A DNA stretch of 64,000 nt from Sweltsa coloradensis (GCA_024449915.1 JAMZAV010003156.1:1-64000), one strand, 5' to 3'. Shown: positions 31,564 to 42,149, numbered from the stretch's first letter. The notes: generated by a model not told the origin, from the letters alone. A program made the numbers and translations.

Positions 31564-32160
31564 GATTTTGATTTTGATTTTCCCCGGTCCCAATTGCCCG
31601 GTTTTTGTTATATGAGGTACATCTGAGTGTGGCCCAAGTTTCAAAGTTCTAAGATGAACCGTTTTCTCGGTATAGCGTATTATTCATAAGAGTACGGAAT
31701 TACCTACTTTTGATAATTTTGTTTTTTTTTCCGGTACCCGTTAACCAATTTTGCTTTCCATATTCAAAAGTGATAAAGAATGAGAGATATCAAAATGTAT
31801 TCCACGTTTGAAACATCTCAGTTGTAGCGTTTTCTTTGAATGATTCATTTCTTAAAGTTCAGATATGTTTTTTGTCATTTTTGGGCCCATGGTCATCCCA
31901 AATTTAGCCCCTTGTGTTTTGGACGCAAGATATTTATAATGGTTAATAGCATGTTAAATTTCAAGTTTGTACAAATTACCACGCCTTGGTAATTACGCGT
32001 TTTGATTATCATCCAAATTTTGATTTTCTCCGGTCCCTGTTACCCGATTTTGGTTTTGAAAGCAAAAGGCACTGCGTCTGGAATACACCTAAGTGTGGTC
32101 CAAGTTTCATAGTTCTAAGATTTACCGTTTTCTCTGTAGGCTAAAGAACTCTCCGCGGAG
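31564..32160. repeat. Diverged dispersed repeat, several partial copies
   Basis: Recurring words: CCCGGTTTTTG, GTGTGGCCCAAGTTTCA, AGTTCTAAGAT, ACCGTTTTCTC (31640 and 32100) and TTTTTGGGCCCATGGTC (31885 and, as CCCACGGTC, 30510). Class unknown. Confidence 0.5.
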
Positions 32161-32164
32161 AACT

Positions 32165-32200
32165 GCCACCCACCCACCCACCCACCCACCCAACCACCCA
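32165..32200 (+). repeat. (CCCA)n microsatellite
   Basis: A run of CCCACCCACCCA units, slightly imperfect. Confidence 0.85.
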
Positions 32201-32669
32201 CCAGCCAGCCGAAAGGAATTTGACGATGTTGAGAGCCTTTTTTAACACATAACGAGTTGTCGGATCGGGTTGATTTTTTTTTGGTATGTCATGGACCACA
32301 TACCAGGTCATATACCGAGTTTCAAGATTGTAACTCTTTCGGGGCGGCGTGTGCAGATAGCTGAAAACCCCCCAACTCTTGTAGGTGTATATAGGGCCGG
32401 AGTTCGGTGTCGCCTAAGCATCGCATCGCTTGTCTGCCGGGCGACGACCGTCGCCCTAGATGCACAGTTTGTAGACAAAATTTGAATTATTACCTATTTT
32501 AGATTGGTACAATGCTCTAGTTGGGTATCTATCTGTGTGTCGGCGTCTACAGGGTTGGCCTGGTCTACGGCTCCCATTCGTACCGTACGGTACGGTACGT
32601 AAGTACAAACGTAAGTAGCAAAACCTCGTATCTACATTTTCTAAAAAAACTGCCATGCAACATTTCAAA
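32201..32669. other. Unassigned
   Basis: A moderately GC-rich pocket at 32390-32460 (GCCGGAGTTCGGTGTCGCC) and a GTACGGTACGGTACGTA run at 32585-32600. No gene supported. Confidence 0.35.
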
Positions 32670-32768
32670 GCCCGCCAAAATAAGTCTAATGATCCAAAAG
32701 AGAAGGTTTTTTATTTATTTTCGATTTTAAAAAAAATCGATCATTAGATCCACTTTGGCGGGTTCGAT
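32670..32768. repeat. Short inverted repeat
   Basis: GCCCGCCAAAATAAGTCTAA, then TGATC at 32670-32695, mirrored by GATCATTAGATCCACTTTGG and CGGG at 32741-32765. The AT-rich loop is about 45 bases. Possibly a small MITE. Confidence 0.6.
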
Positions 32769-32769
32769 A

Positions 32770-32835
32770 TGTAAGACGCGCGAGACTGATTTAGAAGGTT
32801 CGAGGTTCGATTCCCCGCATCAGCATTCCACACTG
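32770..32835 (+). mobile_element. tRNA-like SINE head
   Basis: B box GAGGTTCGATTCCCC preceded by an anticodon-arm-like GAGACTGATTTAGAAGG. No acceptor stem. Confidence 0.45.
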
Positions 32836-32892
32836 AGAGTGTATTGAAACTGTATAGTAATAAATGCGTTGTTATACAAATTATTAATATTA

Positions 32893-33010
32893 TTAGACGA
32901 GGGAGCGCAGCGACTGTAGTCTTACAACGCAAGTTGAACCTCTCTTCGTCGTGATTATTTGTCTGTGCCCGGTCACATACGGCCGAACAGATTGAGCTGA
33001 TATTTTAAAC
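32893..33010 (+). mobile_element. Helentron-like family C, 5' part
   Basis: AGACGAGGGAGCGCAGCGACTG and, later, GAACAGATTGAGCTGATATT match 16060-16205. Confidence 0.5.
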
Positions 33011-33198
33011 AGACATCCGTGAACATGCAACGTTATTTATACAACGTTTATTTAGCGCAGTTCCCAGGCACCATTAATAATTATTTTTCGCCTTATTTTA
33101 ACACAGAAACACAAAACTGAAAAATTACAAAGCATATTGATCGATTAAAATATAATAATTAAACATGTTTTTATGACTAATCGTGTGTTTGTGCGTGC

Positions 33199-33240
33199 AG
33201 TGGCGGATCTAGGGGGGAGGAGGGAGGGGGTAAGGGAATA
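33199..33240 (+). mobile_element. hAT-like left end
   Basis: CAGTGGCGGATCTAGGGG, a common hAT start. The rest is not identifiable. A (TTAG)n run follows at 33244-33262. Confidence 0.4.
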
Positions 33241-33384
33241 ATTGGTTAGTTAGTTAGTTAGTGGGGTTTTAAGGCACATAACAGTAAAGTTATCAGTGCA
33301 CATATCCCATACGTAATTGGTATTACCAATCACCATAGCAATTATAACCTCCTACTGTATAAATATTTTTTCTTATTTAACAAA

Positions 33385-33550
33385 AATAATTTTGCAATCG
33401 AACTTGAAAAAGTAATGAGATCCCACGCATACAAAAAACTTGTATAATTACAGCCAAACCTTATACACAATCAAAAGTAATGAGATCTAAAAGAAGGCCA
33501 AGCTCATATACCCTCCTACATTTGTGCATTCTTAATTCATTAACGTACAC
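33385..33550 (+). repeat. Single arm of the 4880-5296 foldback family
   Basis: AATTTTGCAATCGAACTTGA, GCCAAGCTCATATACCCTCC and TTGTGCATTCTTAATTCATT match the left arm at 4840-5020 with scattered changes. Confidence 0.8.
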
Positions 33551-33954
33551 TGCAAAACATTGCAAAACCCGTGTCTTACAGTGCAATAAAATCACATCTC
33601 AAATCAGCCCACAACAATGAAGTTCGTTTACAAACTTCATTAATTTATAACATCTCAAATCCTAAGATGGAACGACAGAAGTTTGTTTTTATTAATTGTT
33701 ATTTTCAATTTCGACTTTTCAAATTTTTTATTTATATAAACTGTGTCTTCTTTGCGCCTGTGAATCTTTTGGTTGCGCGTGTTTATGCTTGCCCAGTATT
33801 GCTGAGTTAGCATTGATGTTTATTAGCCGTCATTTAGTCACTCACAGTCGGGTCTAGTTCACTGCAGCGAGTAGACGTGCATGTCGTTATCTACAACCGT
33901 CAACCAAGTTACAGGGTAAGCTAGACGCTTGCGTCAGAACTCAATACTCCCAGG
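33551..33954. other. Unassigned
   Basis: An 80-codon plus frame at 33571-33810 starts with IKSHLKSAHNN, faintly like the His half of a C2H2 finger, then turns hydrophobic. Too weak to call. Confidence 0.3.
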
Positions 33955-33956
33955 TA

Positions 33957-34940
33957 CAGTGGCGTAGGAACCTGGGTGGGCAGGGATGGCAATACACCCC
34001 CCCCCAAGTTTAGCCCAGGGGGGTGGGGGGGGAGGGGGAGCAAAACTAGCGTGAGCTAAATATTAATCTCAGATTTCCGTAGTAAATATGCACATACAAG
34101 TATACAATTCCGACAAATCACCTTAGTAAAACGAATATGTTCTCCTGTGTGCTTCGTCATTACATAAAAAAAATAGTCTGAAATTTACTAAAATGGTCTA
34201 CTTCACGTTAATTTTTCTAGTTTTTAGATCACAGATAGTTGCTGTCAAACATCGTTTACAAAGTCAGAGTGCAGTTAAAACATGACGAAATAATTGTAGT
34301 ATGGTGAAATTTGGGCTTCCGGTGGCTAAGGCTTCGCCCCAGACCCCCGCTACCATCTACAAATTCTTCTAATAAAGAATTGAGCAAAAAATTTAAAAAA
34401 AAAACTGGAAAAGTTAGGGAAAACGGGAATTTATTTAAATCTAGGCTTAGGCCTATTTGGTTTACTCAAAAAACATATATTTTCACCGAATTTGTGAAAA
34501 TGTTTTTCCCGACTCTTAAGTCAGATTTTTTTTTAAATCAATCATTTGTTTTCGTTGCTAAAATAACCGTTTTAGGAATCTAGCGGTTTGAAGGTGAAAT
34601 CTAGCCGATATTTACAATAACACAAAAAGTACATTATTTTGGTACTGCATTCAACCCACAATTTTTTTCTAAAACGCACCAAATGCACTCTAAAAACCTG
34701 AATTTCAAAATCTTCGCCTGCGGCGCTATTATTGGGGGGAGGTCCCCCGAACCCCCTGCACTTGGTCCCTATAAAATACCCCTCGGGGTATTATATAGCC
34801 CACCCAGGATGAAAACCCTGAATTCAACACTGAGCCCATGTATGTGTGTATCTGTTAGGGGATCCCCCGTAGAAATTTTGCGGGCGGGCCCATGAAACGA
34901 AGTTCCGCCCTGATGAAGGATGAAGCACGGGAAATAAATT
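33957..34940. mobile_element. hAT-like cluster (CAGTGGCG and CTGGAAAAG types)
   Basis: CAGTGGCGTAGGAACCTGGG at the start with C- and G-runs. 34620-34735 is the reverse complement of the interior of 7813-8260 (ATTGCGCCGCAGGC region). At least two degraded hAT copies overlap here. 35070-35085 (GTGGGAACCCTG) looks like a further hAT end. Confidence 0.5.
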
Positions 34941-35265
34941 TTAGAGCGTATTGAGGGTTGCTGCGTTCCCGGCAAGCTATTTTTGGGTGGGTATCACACC
35001 TAGAATTAAGCAAAACTTGACCTGGAAAAACTGGAAAAGTCAGGGAAATTGATTCTAAAAAAAAATAAGTGGGAACCCTGTACTTTACTATGATTTCACT
35101 AACTATAACCCAACACCTCAGAGACGACCTACCGTTCTTCAGCCTACCCCGTCACCCGGGGTGGGGTCGAGACTCGAGTGCCCTGCTTCCAGTCCAGCCC
35201 TAGCCACCCAGAGAGCCAGGGCTGAGAACTTACACCAGATCCTGCGCTTCCTATGAGCCTACCTA

Positions 35266-35682
35266 AGCCAGCGGTTTAGTCGAGGTCGTTTAACCGGAAC
35301 ACCGAAGTTAAGCAACCTCGGGCGTGGTCAGGGGTAGAGAGGGTGACCGCTCTGCCCTGAAACTCACGTATACCGCTGGTTAGAGCAGATGGAGGGTTCG
35401 AGAGCTAGTGTAACGGCTTCGTTCTCCTCGACGTCTGCTCGGCAGTCCGGGTTAGTGGAGGAACCTATATGACTGACAAGGTTACACCGTCCTTTCGGAT
35501 GGGACGTTAAGCCGTTGGTCCCCTTGGTACTTTTCGAAAGGAGTAGGCTACGTGCCGGTACCGGATTTCTCCATCCTCCCTTCTGTAACCTGTTCATACT
35601 TCATCCTCATCTATCACCACTCATCGTCTCGATTAGCCAAAGTGCATTAATATGAGACGTGAAGCAATAACCAATCCAATCA
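35266..35682 (+). mobile_element. 5S-rRNA-headed SINE (SINE3 type), complete
   Basis: Flanked by a 13-base duplication ATGAGCCTACCTA (35253-35265 and 35683-35695). The head (35266-35380, about 115 bases, close to a 5S gene) contains ACACCGAAGTTAAGCAAC, CTCGGGCGTGG and GAGGGTGACCGC, the A-box, intermediate and C-box areas of 5S. Its ends CCAGCGGT and ACCGCTGG close like 5S helix I. The body has TTTCGGATGGGACGTTAAGC. The tail has CAATCCAATCAAT. It is not a functional 5S gene because the middle is altered. Confidence 0.9.
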
Positions 35683-35695
35683 ATGAGCCTACCTA

Positions 35696-35922
35696 TGTTT
35701 TAGAATTGCCAAACTTATGTGTCACTGTGACAGTAGGCCTACTCTCGCAGTTATTGTTTCCTGACGAAGCAATGCATCACTGTGTGTCACTAGTTTGACC
35801 TCGGGCTGGTTATTGCAATGACTTGACGTATTGAGGCACAACTATACTCACTAAATCCAGAACATGTACCTGCCACTCACCAGTCCATCTGCAGGCTGGA
35901 TAACATAACATGAACATTTATT
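35696..35922. other. Unassigned
   Basis: No feature seen. Confidence 0.4.
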
Positions 35923-36679
35923 TATTGGATGAGCGTAGCGAGCGAAGCGAAGATTCCATTTCACTACACTGGAGAAAAAAATCCGGAATGTTTTTTTTTT
36001 CTGTATTTTTGGCTGTTTGTTAACACGATTCCGGCTAAACCAATACTCCAATTGCGATGAAATTTTATGGGGGCCTTCGAAATCTCTGAACTTAGAACTG
36101 CCACGTTTTTGAGCGCAATCGAAAAATTATTTCTAATGAAAATCGCAAATTTACGATTTTTTTCGATTTTTAAAAAATTTCTCCGACTTATAACATCTAC
36201 ATGCTTAATCCGATTTTAATGATTTTTTTACAGAGCCTTAATTTTATGAATTAAGATATTCTTGTGAAATTTGAGCACAATCGAAAAATTATTTCTCATG
36301 AAAATCGAAATTTTATGGGTGTTTTCTTTTTTTAAACAATTCTTTGACTTATAACACCTACATGATAAATCCTATTGTAATGATTTTTTTTATAGAACCT
36401 TAATTTTATGAATTATTATATTCGTGTAAATTTGAGCGCAATCGAATAATTATTTCTTATGAAAAAAGCAATTTTACGATTTTTTTCTTTTTTTAAAATT
36501 ACGATTAAGAAAAAATAAAAGAATAAAGTTAATTTTTTATTTAATTTAATTTAATTTAAAAAAAATCGACTTAGTAATAATTTTTCCACAAAACAACAGA
36601 AAATCTGCACAACACATGGCAGGTCAATGCACCAATTACGCTCATCCAACAACGCGGCGGGACTTAAGCGTTTTCCTAG
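35923..36679 (+). mobile_element. Helentron-like (HINE) family A, complete
   Basis: Starts TATTGGATGAGCGTAGCGAG. The subterminal mirror ACGCTCATCCAACAACG is followed by the hairpin AACGC..GCGTT and the end TTTTCCTAG, then T. The interior carries three tandem units of about 130-160 bases around TTTTACGATTTTTTTC and AATTATTTCTCATGAAAATC, as DINE-1/HINE elements often do. Confidence 0.88.
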
Positions 36680-36764
36680 TTTATAAAACATTTATTGGAC
36701 ATAAAAGCATAAACAAAAATTTACTTTAATGCACTCATAATGTTGACATTGTTGACACTATCTC

Positions 36765-36850
36765 GGTGGTCTAGCTAATAAGGCGCCTACATGGAATGTG
36801 GGAGACCCGGGTTCGAACCTCGATCGGGATGGATTTTTTAACTTCTGAAT
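36765..36850 (+). mobile_element. SINE-C head
   Basis: ATCTCGGTGGTCTAGCTAAT, GGAATGTGGGAGACCCGGGT and TCGAACC give the A-box, anticodon and B-box regions. Then TAACTTCTGAATAATGG. Confidence 0.7.
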
Positions 36851-36949
36851 AATGGTATTAAAATATTATGAACTTACATCTCTCAAGTTGTAACAATTTA
36901 ATATTAATTTCAATCATAAATACCAGGAATAAGTCACATAACTGAGTGT

Positions 36950-37110
36950 CGATGAAGAACTAAGTGTCAATGTGTCCTGACCAATCCTGTCGACGCCGAC
37001 GCCATCGACGAGAGATTGATTGATTGATTGATTGATTGATTGAGGTTTTATTTATGCTGGCAAGATTAAGGCCATGAGGCCTTTTCTTACATCTAACCAG
37101 CTTCATAATA
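36950..37110 (-). mobile_element. SINE-A fragment, (ATTG)n and another SINE tail
   Basis: CCAATCCTGTCGACGCCGAC, then GCCATCGACGAG is a decayed SINE-A piece. The tract (GATT)n at 37013-37041 is followed by AGGTTTTATTTATGCTGGCA and AGATTAAGGCCATGAGG, the 3' end of a different retroposon. Confidence 0.55.
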
Positions 37111-37529
37111 GTAATACATCCTTCAAAATACAATATGTTTCACAAAAATACATAAATAATAGAATATTTATCAAATATTACACTAAAAATCTTTTGAACC
37201 ATGAAACTACTTCATAAAATTATAAATTATTTAAACTAAACCAATTTTTAGATGCACTTTGATGCACTCTCTGGTGAAAAGTGAAAACAAAACTTTTACA
37301 AGAAGATATTCAGCATGATAATAATACTAATAAAATCATAATAAAATATAATAATAAAACTAATATGATAATAATACATTATAAATTAAATAGGAATTAC
37401 CTAATTGTCTCTTTTTAATACATTACGATTGCACGATTGCACGATTGCACATAGTGGTTAAAATTTAAAAACATAAATGATCGCTTGAAACCTGTTTAGG
37501 GTGCAATTGAGGTGTCTAACAAGGTGTAT
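37111..37529. other. AT-rich, unassigned
   Basis: Simple ATAATAATAAAA stretches and a short GATTGCACGATTGCACGATTGCAC triplet repeat at 37428-37452. Confidence 0.4.
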
Positions 37530-37660
37530 TGGAGTTAAGACAATTGTGAAGGGATGTCCAAGGGCTCGGAAAAATTAATTTAGGATTGCCGCGACCGGGA
37601 CCTCCAGAATTAGAGTAGCGCGCATAGCGCTCGAGCCTACACTTTCGATAGTATTTCACT
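37530..37660 (-). mobile_element. SINE-B (-)
   Basis: GACAATTGTGAAGGGATGTC and CAGAATTAGAGTAGCGCGCA match the reverse complement of 45351-45520. Confidence 0.75.
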
Positions 37661-37740
37661 ACAAGAAGCTGGAGGCGAGCTCTGGCCGTCGTCAGGGAAA
37701 CCACCCCTTATCTCCCCTTGCCTGTGACTGGATCTGTGCA
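37661..37740 (+). repeat. Fragment of the array unit
   Basis: GAGGCGAGCTCTGGCCGTCG and CTCCCCTTGCCTGTGACTGG, joined with an internal deletion. Confidence 0.6.
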
Positions 37741-38026
37741 GCATAGGTCTTCCCTCTTATTGGCTAGTCACGCAAAATTACCTAACGACTTTTAAAACAA
37801 GTAAACTAATACCAATTTTCATGGGATAATATATTTTAATGAGTTTGATAAGGCCCAGTTCCCACAACCGTGTTTTATCAGAAATCCGATATCCTGATTG
37901 CGGTTAGTAATGTTTAAGTCATAATGAAGTTACCCATTTTCATTGGTCGTCGTAAGAATTATTGACGTGTGATTGGTCCGTCGTAAGAATTTCGTTTTTG
38001 TTTTAACAAATTTCTGACTAAAACAT
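37741..38026. other. Unassigned
   Basis: Shares GATTGGTCCGTCGTAAGAAT with 48600-48620 (CTGATTGGTCCGTTGTAAGAA) and 55880-55900, a small dispersed repeat with inverted GTCGTAAG words. Confidence 0.4.
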
Positions 38027-38734
38027 TTTTGGATGAGCGTAGCGAGCGTAGCGAGCGAAGCGAAGATTCCATTTCACTACACTGGAGAAAAAAATCCGGA
38101 ATGTTTTTTTTCTTTTTTTTTTGTATTTTTGTCTGTTTGTTAGCACGATTCCGGCTAAACCGATACTCCGATTGCGATGAAATTTTATGGAGGTCTTCGA
38201 AATCTCTGAACTTAGAACTGCCACGTTTTTGAGCACAATCGAAAAATTATTTCTCATGAAAATCGCAATTTTACGATTTTTTTCGATTTTTTAAAAATTT
38301 CTTCGACTAACAACACCTACATGCTTTGTCCGATTGTAATGATTTTTTCACAGAACCTTAATTTTATGAATTAATATATTCATGTAAAATTTGTGCGCAA
38401 TCGAATAATTATTTCTTATGAAAATTTCAATATTACGATTTTTTCCTTTTTTTAAATTACGATTAATTAAAAAAAAATTAAGTTAATTTTTTATTTTATT
38501 TTATTTTATTTTAAAAATATCTTCAACTAAGGAATGAATTTTTCACAGAACAACAGAAAATTCGCATAACACATGAGGGAACTGTCCTTCATCACCAAAT
38601 TTGAATATGTCCCTACTATTAACCTCAAATACCGACCTGTAAAGTTTTTTTTGCGTCCTGCTTTCATTAGCGCCAACTGTGAGCGAGGAAAAATTTGAAC
38701 CGGGCTTCGCGCCGGAAAACGGCCATGCGCCATT

Positions 38735-38870
38735 GCAGGTGGGCGTGACGTCATCGCGAGGTTTGCCGAGGCGGCGAGCAGACAGTTCTGCCACTGACAG
38801 CTGCTTGCTACTTGTGTAGCCGCTCCTCCACTCATCAGATTATCGGATAAAACGTGTATAAATCAGTCAT
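38735..38870 (+). promoter_or_regulatory. Promoter-like region before the THAP exon
   Basis: A CpG-rich stretch with the CRE/ATF palindrome TGACGTCA at 38748-38755, then GCCGAGGCGGCGAGC. The ATG lies 115 bases further on. Confidence 0.45.
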
Positions 38871-39233
38871 ATGCCTCGTTACAAATGGTGCATGATACCA
38901 ATTTGTACAAACACTACTTTTAAAACACCAGACAAAATATCATTTGTGCCAAAAGAACGAAATAGGAGAAACGCACGGTTCAAAGCTGCAAGACGAAATG
39001 TAAACAAACACCCGCCGTCTGCCGAATCCACACTTTACTGCTGTGAAGATCACTGTACTGTAAGAATATGACTATAGCCTATAGTTTATACATATTATTA
39101 CAGTTGTTCTTCACTTTAATTTAACAAGTTATGAGCTTCATTTTGCATTGCTTTCTTTCAGAATACAAATCAAAGTCAACCCATATATTTTAGTGGCCTA
39201 GCCATAGGAATACACACGTATACGGAATTGTAA
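38871..39233 (+). CDS. THAP-domain protein, truncated and decaying
   Basis: A spliced frame: exon 1 38871-39059 (63 codons), intron 39060-39161 (GTAAGA ... TTTCTTTCAG, 102 bases), exon 2 39162-39233 (23 codons then TAA), giving 86 residues. Exon 1 is a THAP zinc-dependent DNA-binding domain: Cys7-x4-Cys12 near the start, FVPK with the conserved Pro27, a basic helix (residues 29-42), and Cys58-x2-His61. Two residues normally conserved in THAP domains are lost: the Trp in the basic helix (Arg36 or Phe37 instead) and the Phe after the last His (Cys62). Exon 2 lacks the usual C-terminal AVPT-type box. THAP domains occur in P-element-type and other transposases and in many insect proteins. It is either a remnant of a transposon-encoded gene or a captured host exon. 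Confidence 0.6.
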
Positions 39234-39897
39234 CTTGAGATTTACATACCAAGGTCAAGGACAAAGGCTGTAAGCCTAATAGGCCTAACTAATAAGTGAA
39301 AATTAATAATACTGTACAGGCTCATCATTTTTATTTTAGCTACAAGATGATATGGAGAATTACACCAGTTTTTTAACACTGTTTTTCTTCAATAAAAACA
39401 ACGAAAATCAACCTAAAATGAGTAATATTTTATAAATTGTCAGTTATATCATTAAAAAAATACACTTATATGTTTCATTTCATTATGTTTTATTAATAAT
39501 TGTAAGCTATAAGTAGCGAGGAGTGACGCGGCCTAGGCCTACGACGCCTAAACTGGGCATTTGTCATCGTAAAATAAAAACATGATTGACAGTACCAACC
39601 GTTTTCACTGAAATACTCCACCTACACCACAAAACCTTTAAAGTCGCTATTTTAAATAACTTCAGGACTTTCAACGGAAAAGTATTTTCGCTTAAAGTAG
39701 CGACGTTTAAGGTTTTGAAGTTTTTTTTATTACTTTTCCAGCAAAAACGTTATGATTCTATTTTGTTATTTTGTTATTTTATTATGTTCTTGTCAGGGTA
39801 TTTCCAGTACGTACAACAACTCTGCACGGCAGGCTTAAATGATGGCGGCCCGAAAACAGTGAAATATGCGAGTGATTAGTAAGAGTAATTAACCTAA

Positions 39898-40575
39898 CTA
39901 GACCGCTTCGCGAACGTTTTTTTCCAGTCGCGTTGATGGATGAGCTTTTTTGTAATATTTCTATAGTTACTTGATATTAGGCCTACTTGTTAATTATACA
40001 CCTGTGAAAGGTTTATATTAAAACCTTTATTTCTATGAATTTTGACCAACTTTTTCCACTTTTTCTTTCAAGAGGCACTACATCACCATAACCTTTATGT
40101 CAATGTAAAATATGAACGTTGTAGACCCACCCGTTTGGTCAGAATCGGCCCAAATATCACGAAAATATCGTATTAAAAACCGGGGTAAAATCGTAAAAGT
40201 ACGATTTCTATAACAAATATTTTTTCAAATGTCTCTAAAATTATAACACACATAATTTCAGTGATTTTAAACGTTCCCATAAAGTTTTATCAATATCGGA
40301 GTAGCCGTTTACCAATATCACGTAATCGTAAAAGTACGATAATCATAAGAAATATTTTGATCGATTATACCTAAAAACGTGGCAGGTCTAAGTTCAGAGA
40401 TTTTGAAGGTCCCCTCCAATTTTCATCAAGATCGCATATGCCGATTGCTCGGTAGAGAGCGAACAAACAGACAAAAAAAACTAACTAAAACAAAACACCC
40501 GAAACTATTTTTCTTGGGGTAACGTAAATGAAAAAAAAAATAGTAAAATTGAAGTATTCGCTTCGCTCATCCAAT
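39898..40575 (-). mobile_element. Helentron-like (HINE) family A, nested in the THAP element
   Basis: The 3' end on minus is CGAAGCGGTCTAG beside T. The right end TTCGCTTCGCTCATCCAATAA is typical. It is younger than the element around it. Confidence 0.8.
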
Positions 40576-40880
40576 AATTGTATATTTTCAGAGTGATTAT
40601 TGTTAATAAATCGTTAATAATTAGTTGTTTTTATTTATTCATCATTTGAAGTTGTTTTTTCATTGTGTTTATTGAAGAAAAAACAGTGTTAAAAAAACTG
40701 GTCCATACCAACAACAGAAGTGCCGAAAATACATGCACAGCACAAAAGAACGAAGTCTGACTATTAGAAAAAGAAAGGTGGAACACGGTTTCCGACCTGA
40801 ATCTACTAATTAAAGTTGTAAATCATTACAGTGTATTTATTGATTGGTGGGCTGAGATAACCTATGTAGGCCTATAGGAC

Positions 40881-41226
40881 CTATAGCCAGGCCCTTGTAC
40901 TGTGATACTTTAATAAAGAATGTAGGCCTTCACCAACGCCTGTCCCTAGGGCCGCAAGGAGTATGTTTTCAATCTTCATCCTAGAAGAAATAAATGTACA
41001 AAATACCCTAGACCCTAGTCAAATTAAAAATAAAACTAGGGTCTAGGCCTCCTAGGCAAGCCTAGAAGTGGGCAAACTGTTACCCTACTTCCACGTACCT
41101 GTCTCTTTTTACTCCTATAACCTCAGCAGAGACGTGACTGAGGCTATTTATGTATGTAGTCACCATAACTGCATTAACATGAGGTAGATTTAAGGAGTCG
41201 GCTTTCTCAAACCCCTTTTCAGTCAT
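40881..41226 (-). CDS. Inward-facing spliced frame at the right end of the THAP element
   Basis: Exon 1 41226-41099: the start ATGACTGAAAAG follows a likely 5' UTR, and the exon ends at GACAG|GTACGT. A good acceptor TTTATTTCTTCTAG at 40981 opens exon 2 (40980-40881), in frame to a stop: about 75 residues in all. Exon 1 reads MTEKGFEKADSLNLPHVNAV, then YINSLSHVSAEVIGVKRDR. From memory this resembles the N-terminal part of the SWIM-finger/YqaJ-type proteins that are multiplied in insects, but I cannot verify it. Exon 2 does not continue that family and may be chance. An upstream ATG at 41337 is possible but overlaps the promoter site. Confidence 0.4.
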
Positions 41227-41317
41227 CTTGTGAAGAACGTCAGACACTGACAGACGTAAACACCGATGGTAAACACGCTCTGTTGTGACAACGCTCAGTC
41301 CGCAGTCGGCCTCACCG

Positions 41318-41385
41318 CACGATGACGTCACAACCAATCAGAGCGCGTACTGAAATCTTTGCGCGGGAAGTCAAAACCGAGGAAC
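41318..41385 (-). promoter_or_regulatory. Promoter-like region with CCAAT and CRE boxes
   Basis: Read on minus: TTTGCGCGGG-type E2F-like site reversed (CCCGCGCAAAG), then CTGATTGGTTGTGACGTCAT, i.e. an inverted CCAAT box beside TGACGTCA. It lies about 95 bases before the ATG at 41226. Confidence 0.5.
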
Positions 41386-41654
41386 TTTGAACATGCATAG
41401 AATCCACAGATTTCATTTTTTATAGTTTATTTTAATTGCGATGTTTATTAAATTGAATATTACAAATTACTAAATACGTGTAAGATATATTTGAAACCAA
41501 GGACAGTTCCCTATGCACCAATTACGCTCATCCAACAACGCGGCGGGACTTAAGCGTTTTCCTAGTAACACATATGTCCTCTTACAACAAAACCAATTAG
41601 TAAGAACTGGTTCTAACGTAGAGTCTGACAATATAATACAACTAAAACACACAA

Positions 41655-41705
41655 GGTAGAACCCACCTGGGAGACCCGGGTTCGAACTCTGGTAGGGAAG
41701 GACTC
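41655..41705 (+). mobile_element. SINE-C head fragment
   Basis: CACCTGGGAGACCCGGGTTC, then GAACTCTGGTAGGGA. The first half is missing. Confidence 0.5.
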
Positions 41706-42149
41706 ATTTAATTTCTTTCTAAAACATCTAGAAGGCCGAGTCAGGTGTAAAACAACGTGGCTTTGTCACATCAAGCAGGCCGTGCTTGCTGTACGCATGA
41801 GAATAAAAGCACATAGAAGGCGGTTGTTGATTTCAATAAAAAAAACAAGAGAATTTGTTTGTAATTCCATTGAAAAGTTTTGTATTGAATTGGTTGGTTG
41901 TTTTTTCTTCAAAGCAGGATATATTTCGGCATTAAATACAGGTGGGGCCTGCTTATAACATCATTGTACACAGTGAATCAGGTGGTGTATCAATCAAACT
42001 TGGAGTCATCTCAAGAAAACTGGCGTACGGAGGGATAGACGCCTTGTTTCCATCTGCCTCGGCTCTCAATGCTAGGACTTGAGATTGACCCAAGGCCTAG
42101 AACTCTTGTTATACAATCAAGATACAATGATAATATCTATGATGTGTCT
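41706..42149. other. Unassigned
   Basis: No gene seen. Confidence 0.35.

Larger units (their letters stand above)
38576..41512. mobile_element. 2.94-kb TIR element carrying two inward-facing gene starts
   Basis: Bounded by perfect 14-base inverted ends AGGGAACTGTCCTT and AAGGACAGTTCCCT. ATG lies outside each end (38573-38575, 41513-41515), a possible 3-base duplication. About 170-185 bases in from each end is a GTGACGTCATCG promoter-like site. A THAP exon reads rightward near the left end, and an unidentified spliced frame reads leftward near the right end. A HINE (39898-40575) has inserted between them. I do not recognise the superfamily. It may be an internally deleted copy of a larger autonomous element. 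Confidence 0.75.
38027..41565 (+). mobile_element. Helentron-like (HINE) family A, split by a 2.94-kb element
   Basis: The 5' part, 38027-38575, ends ..AACACATG. The 3' part, 41513-41565 (ATGCACCAATTACGCTCATC to TTTTCCTAG, then T), continues as in the intact copy at 35923-36679. Confidence 0.88.

Noticed and set aside
33571..33810. Zinc-finger-like frame (SHLKSAH)
   Set aside because: Only the His half of a C2H2 finger is visible and the rest is low-complexity hydrophobic.
35266..35380. 5S rRNA gene
   Set aside because: It retains promoter boxes and the closing stem, but the middle is altered and it is joined to a SINE body with a 13-base target duplication.
38527..38835. 102-codon minus frame opposite the THAP promoter
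   Set aside because: It crosses the transposon end and the CpG-rich promoter; the plus-strand THAP exon explains the region better.
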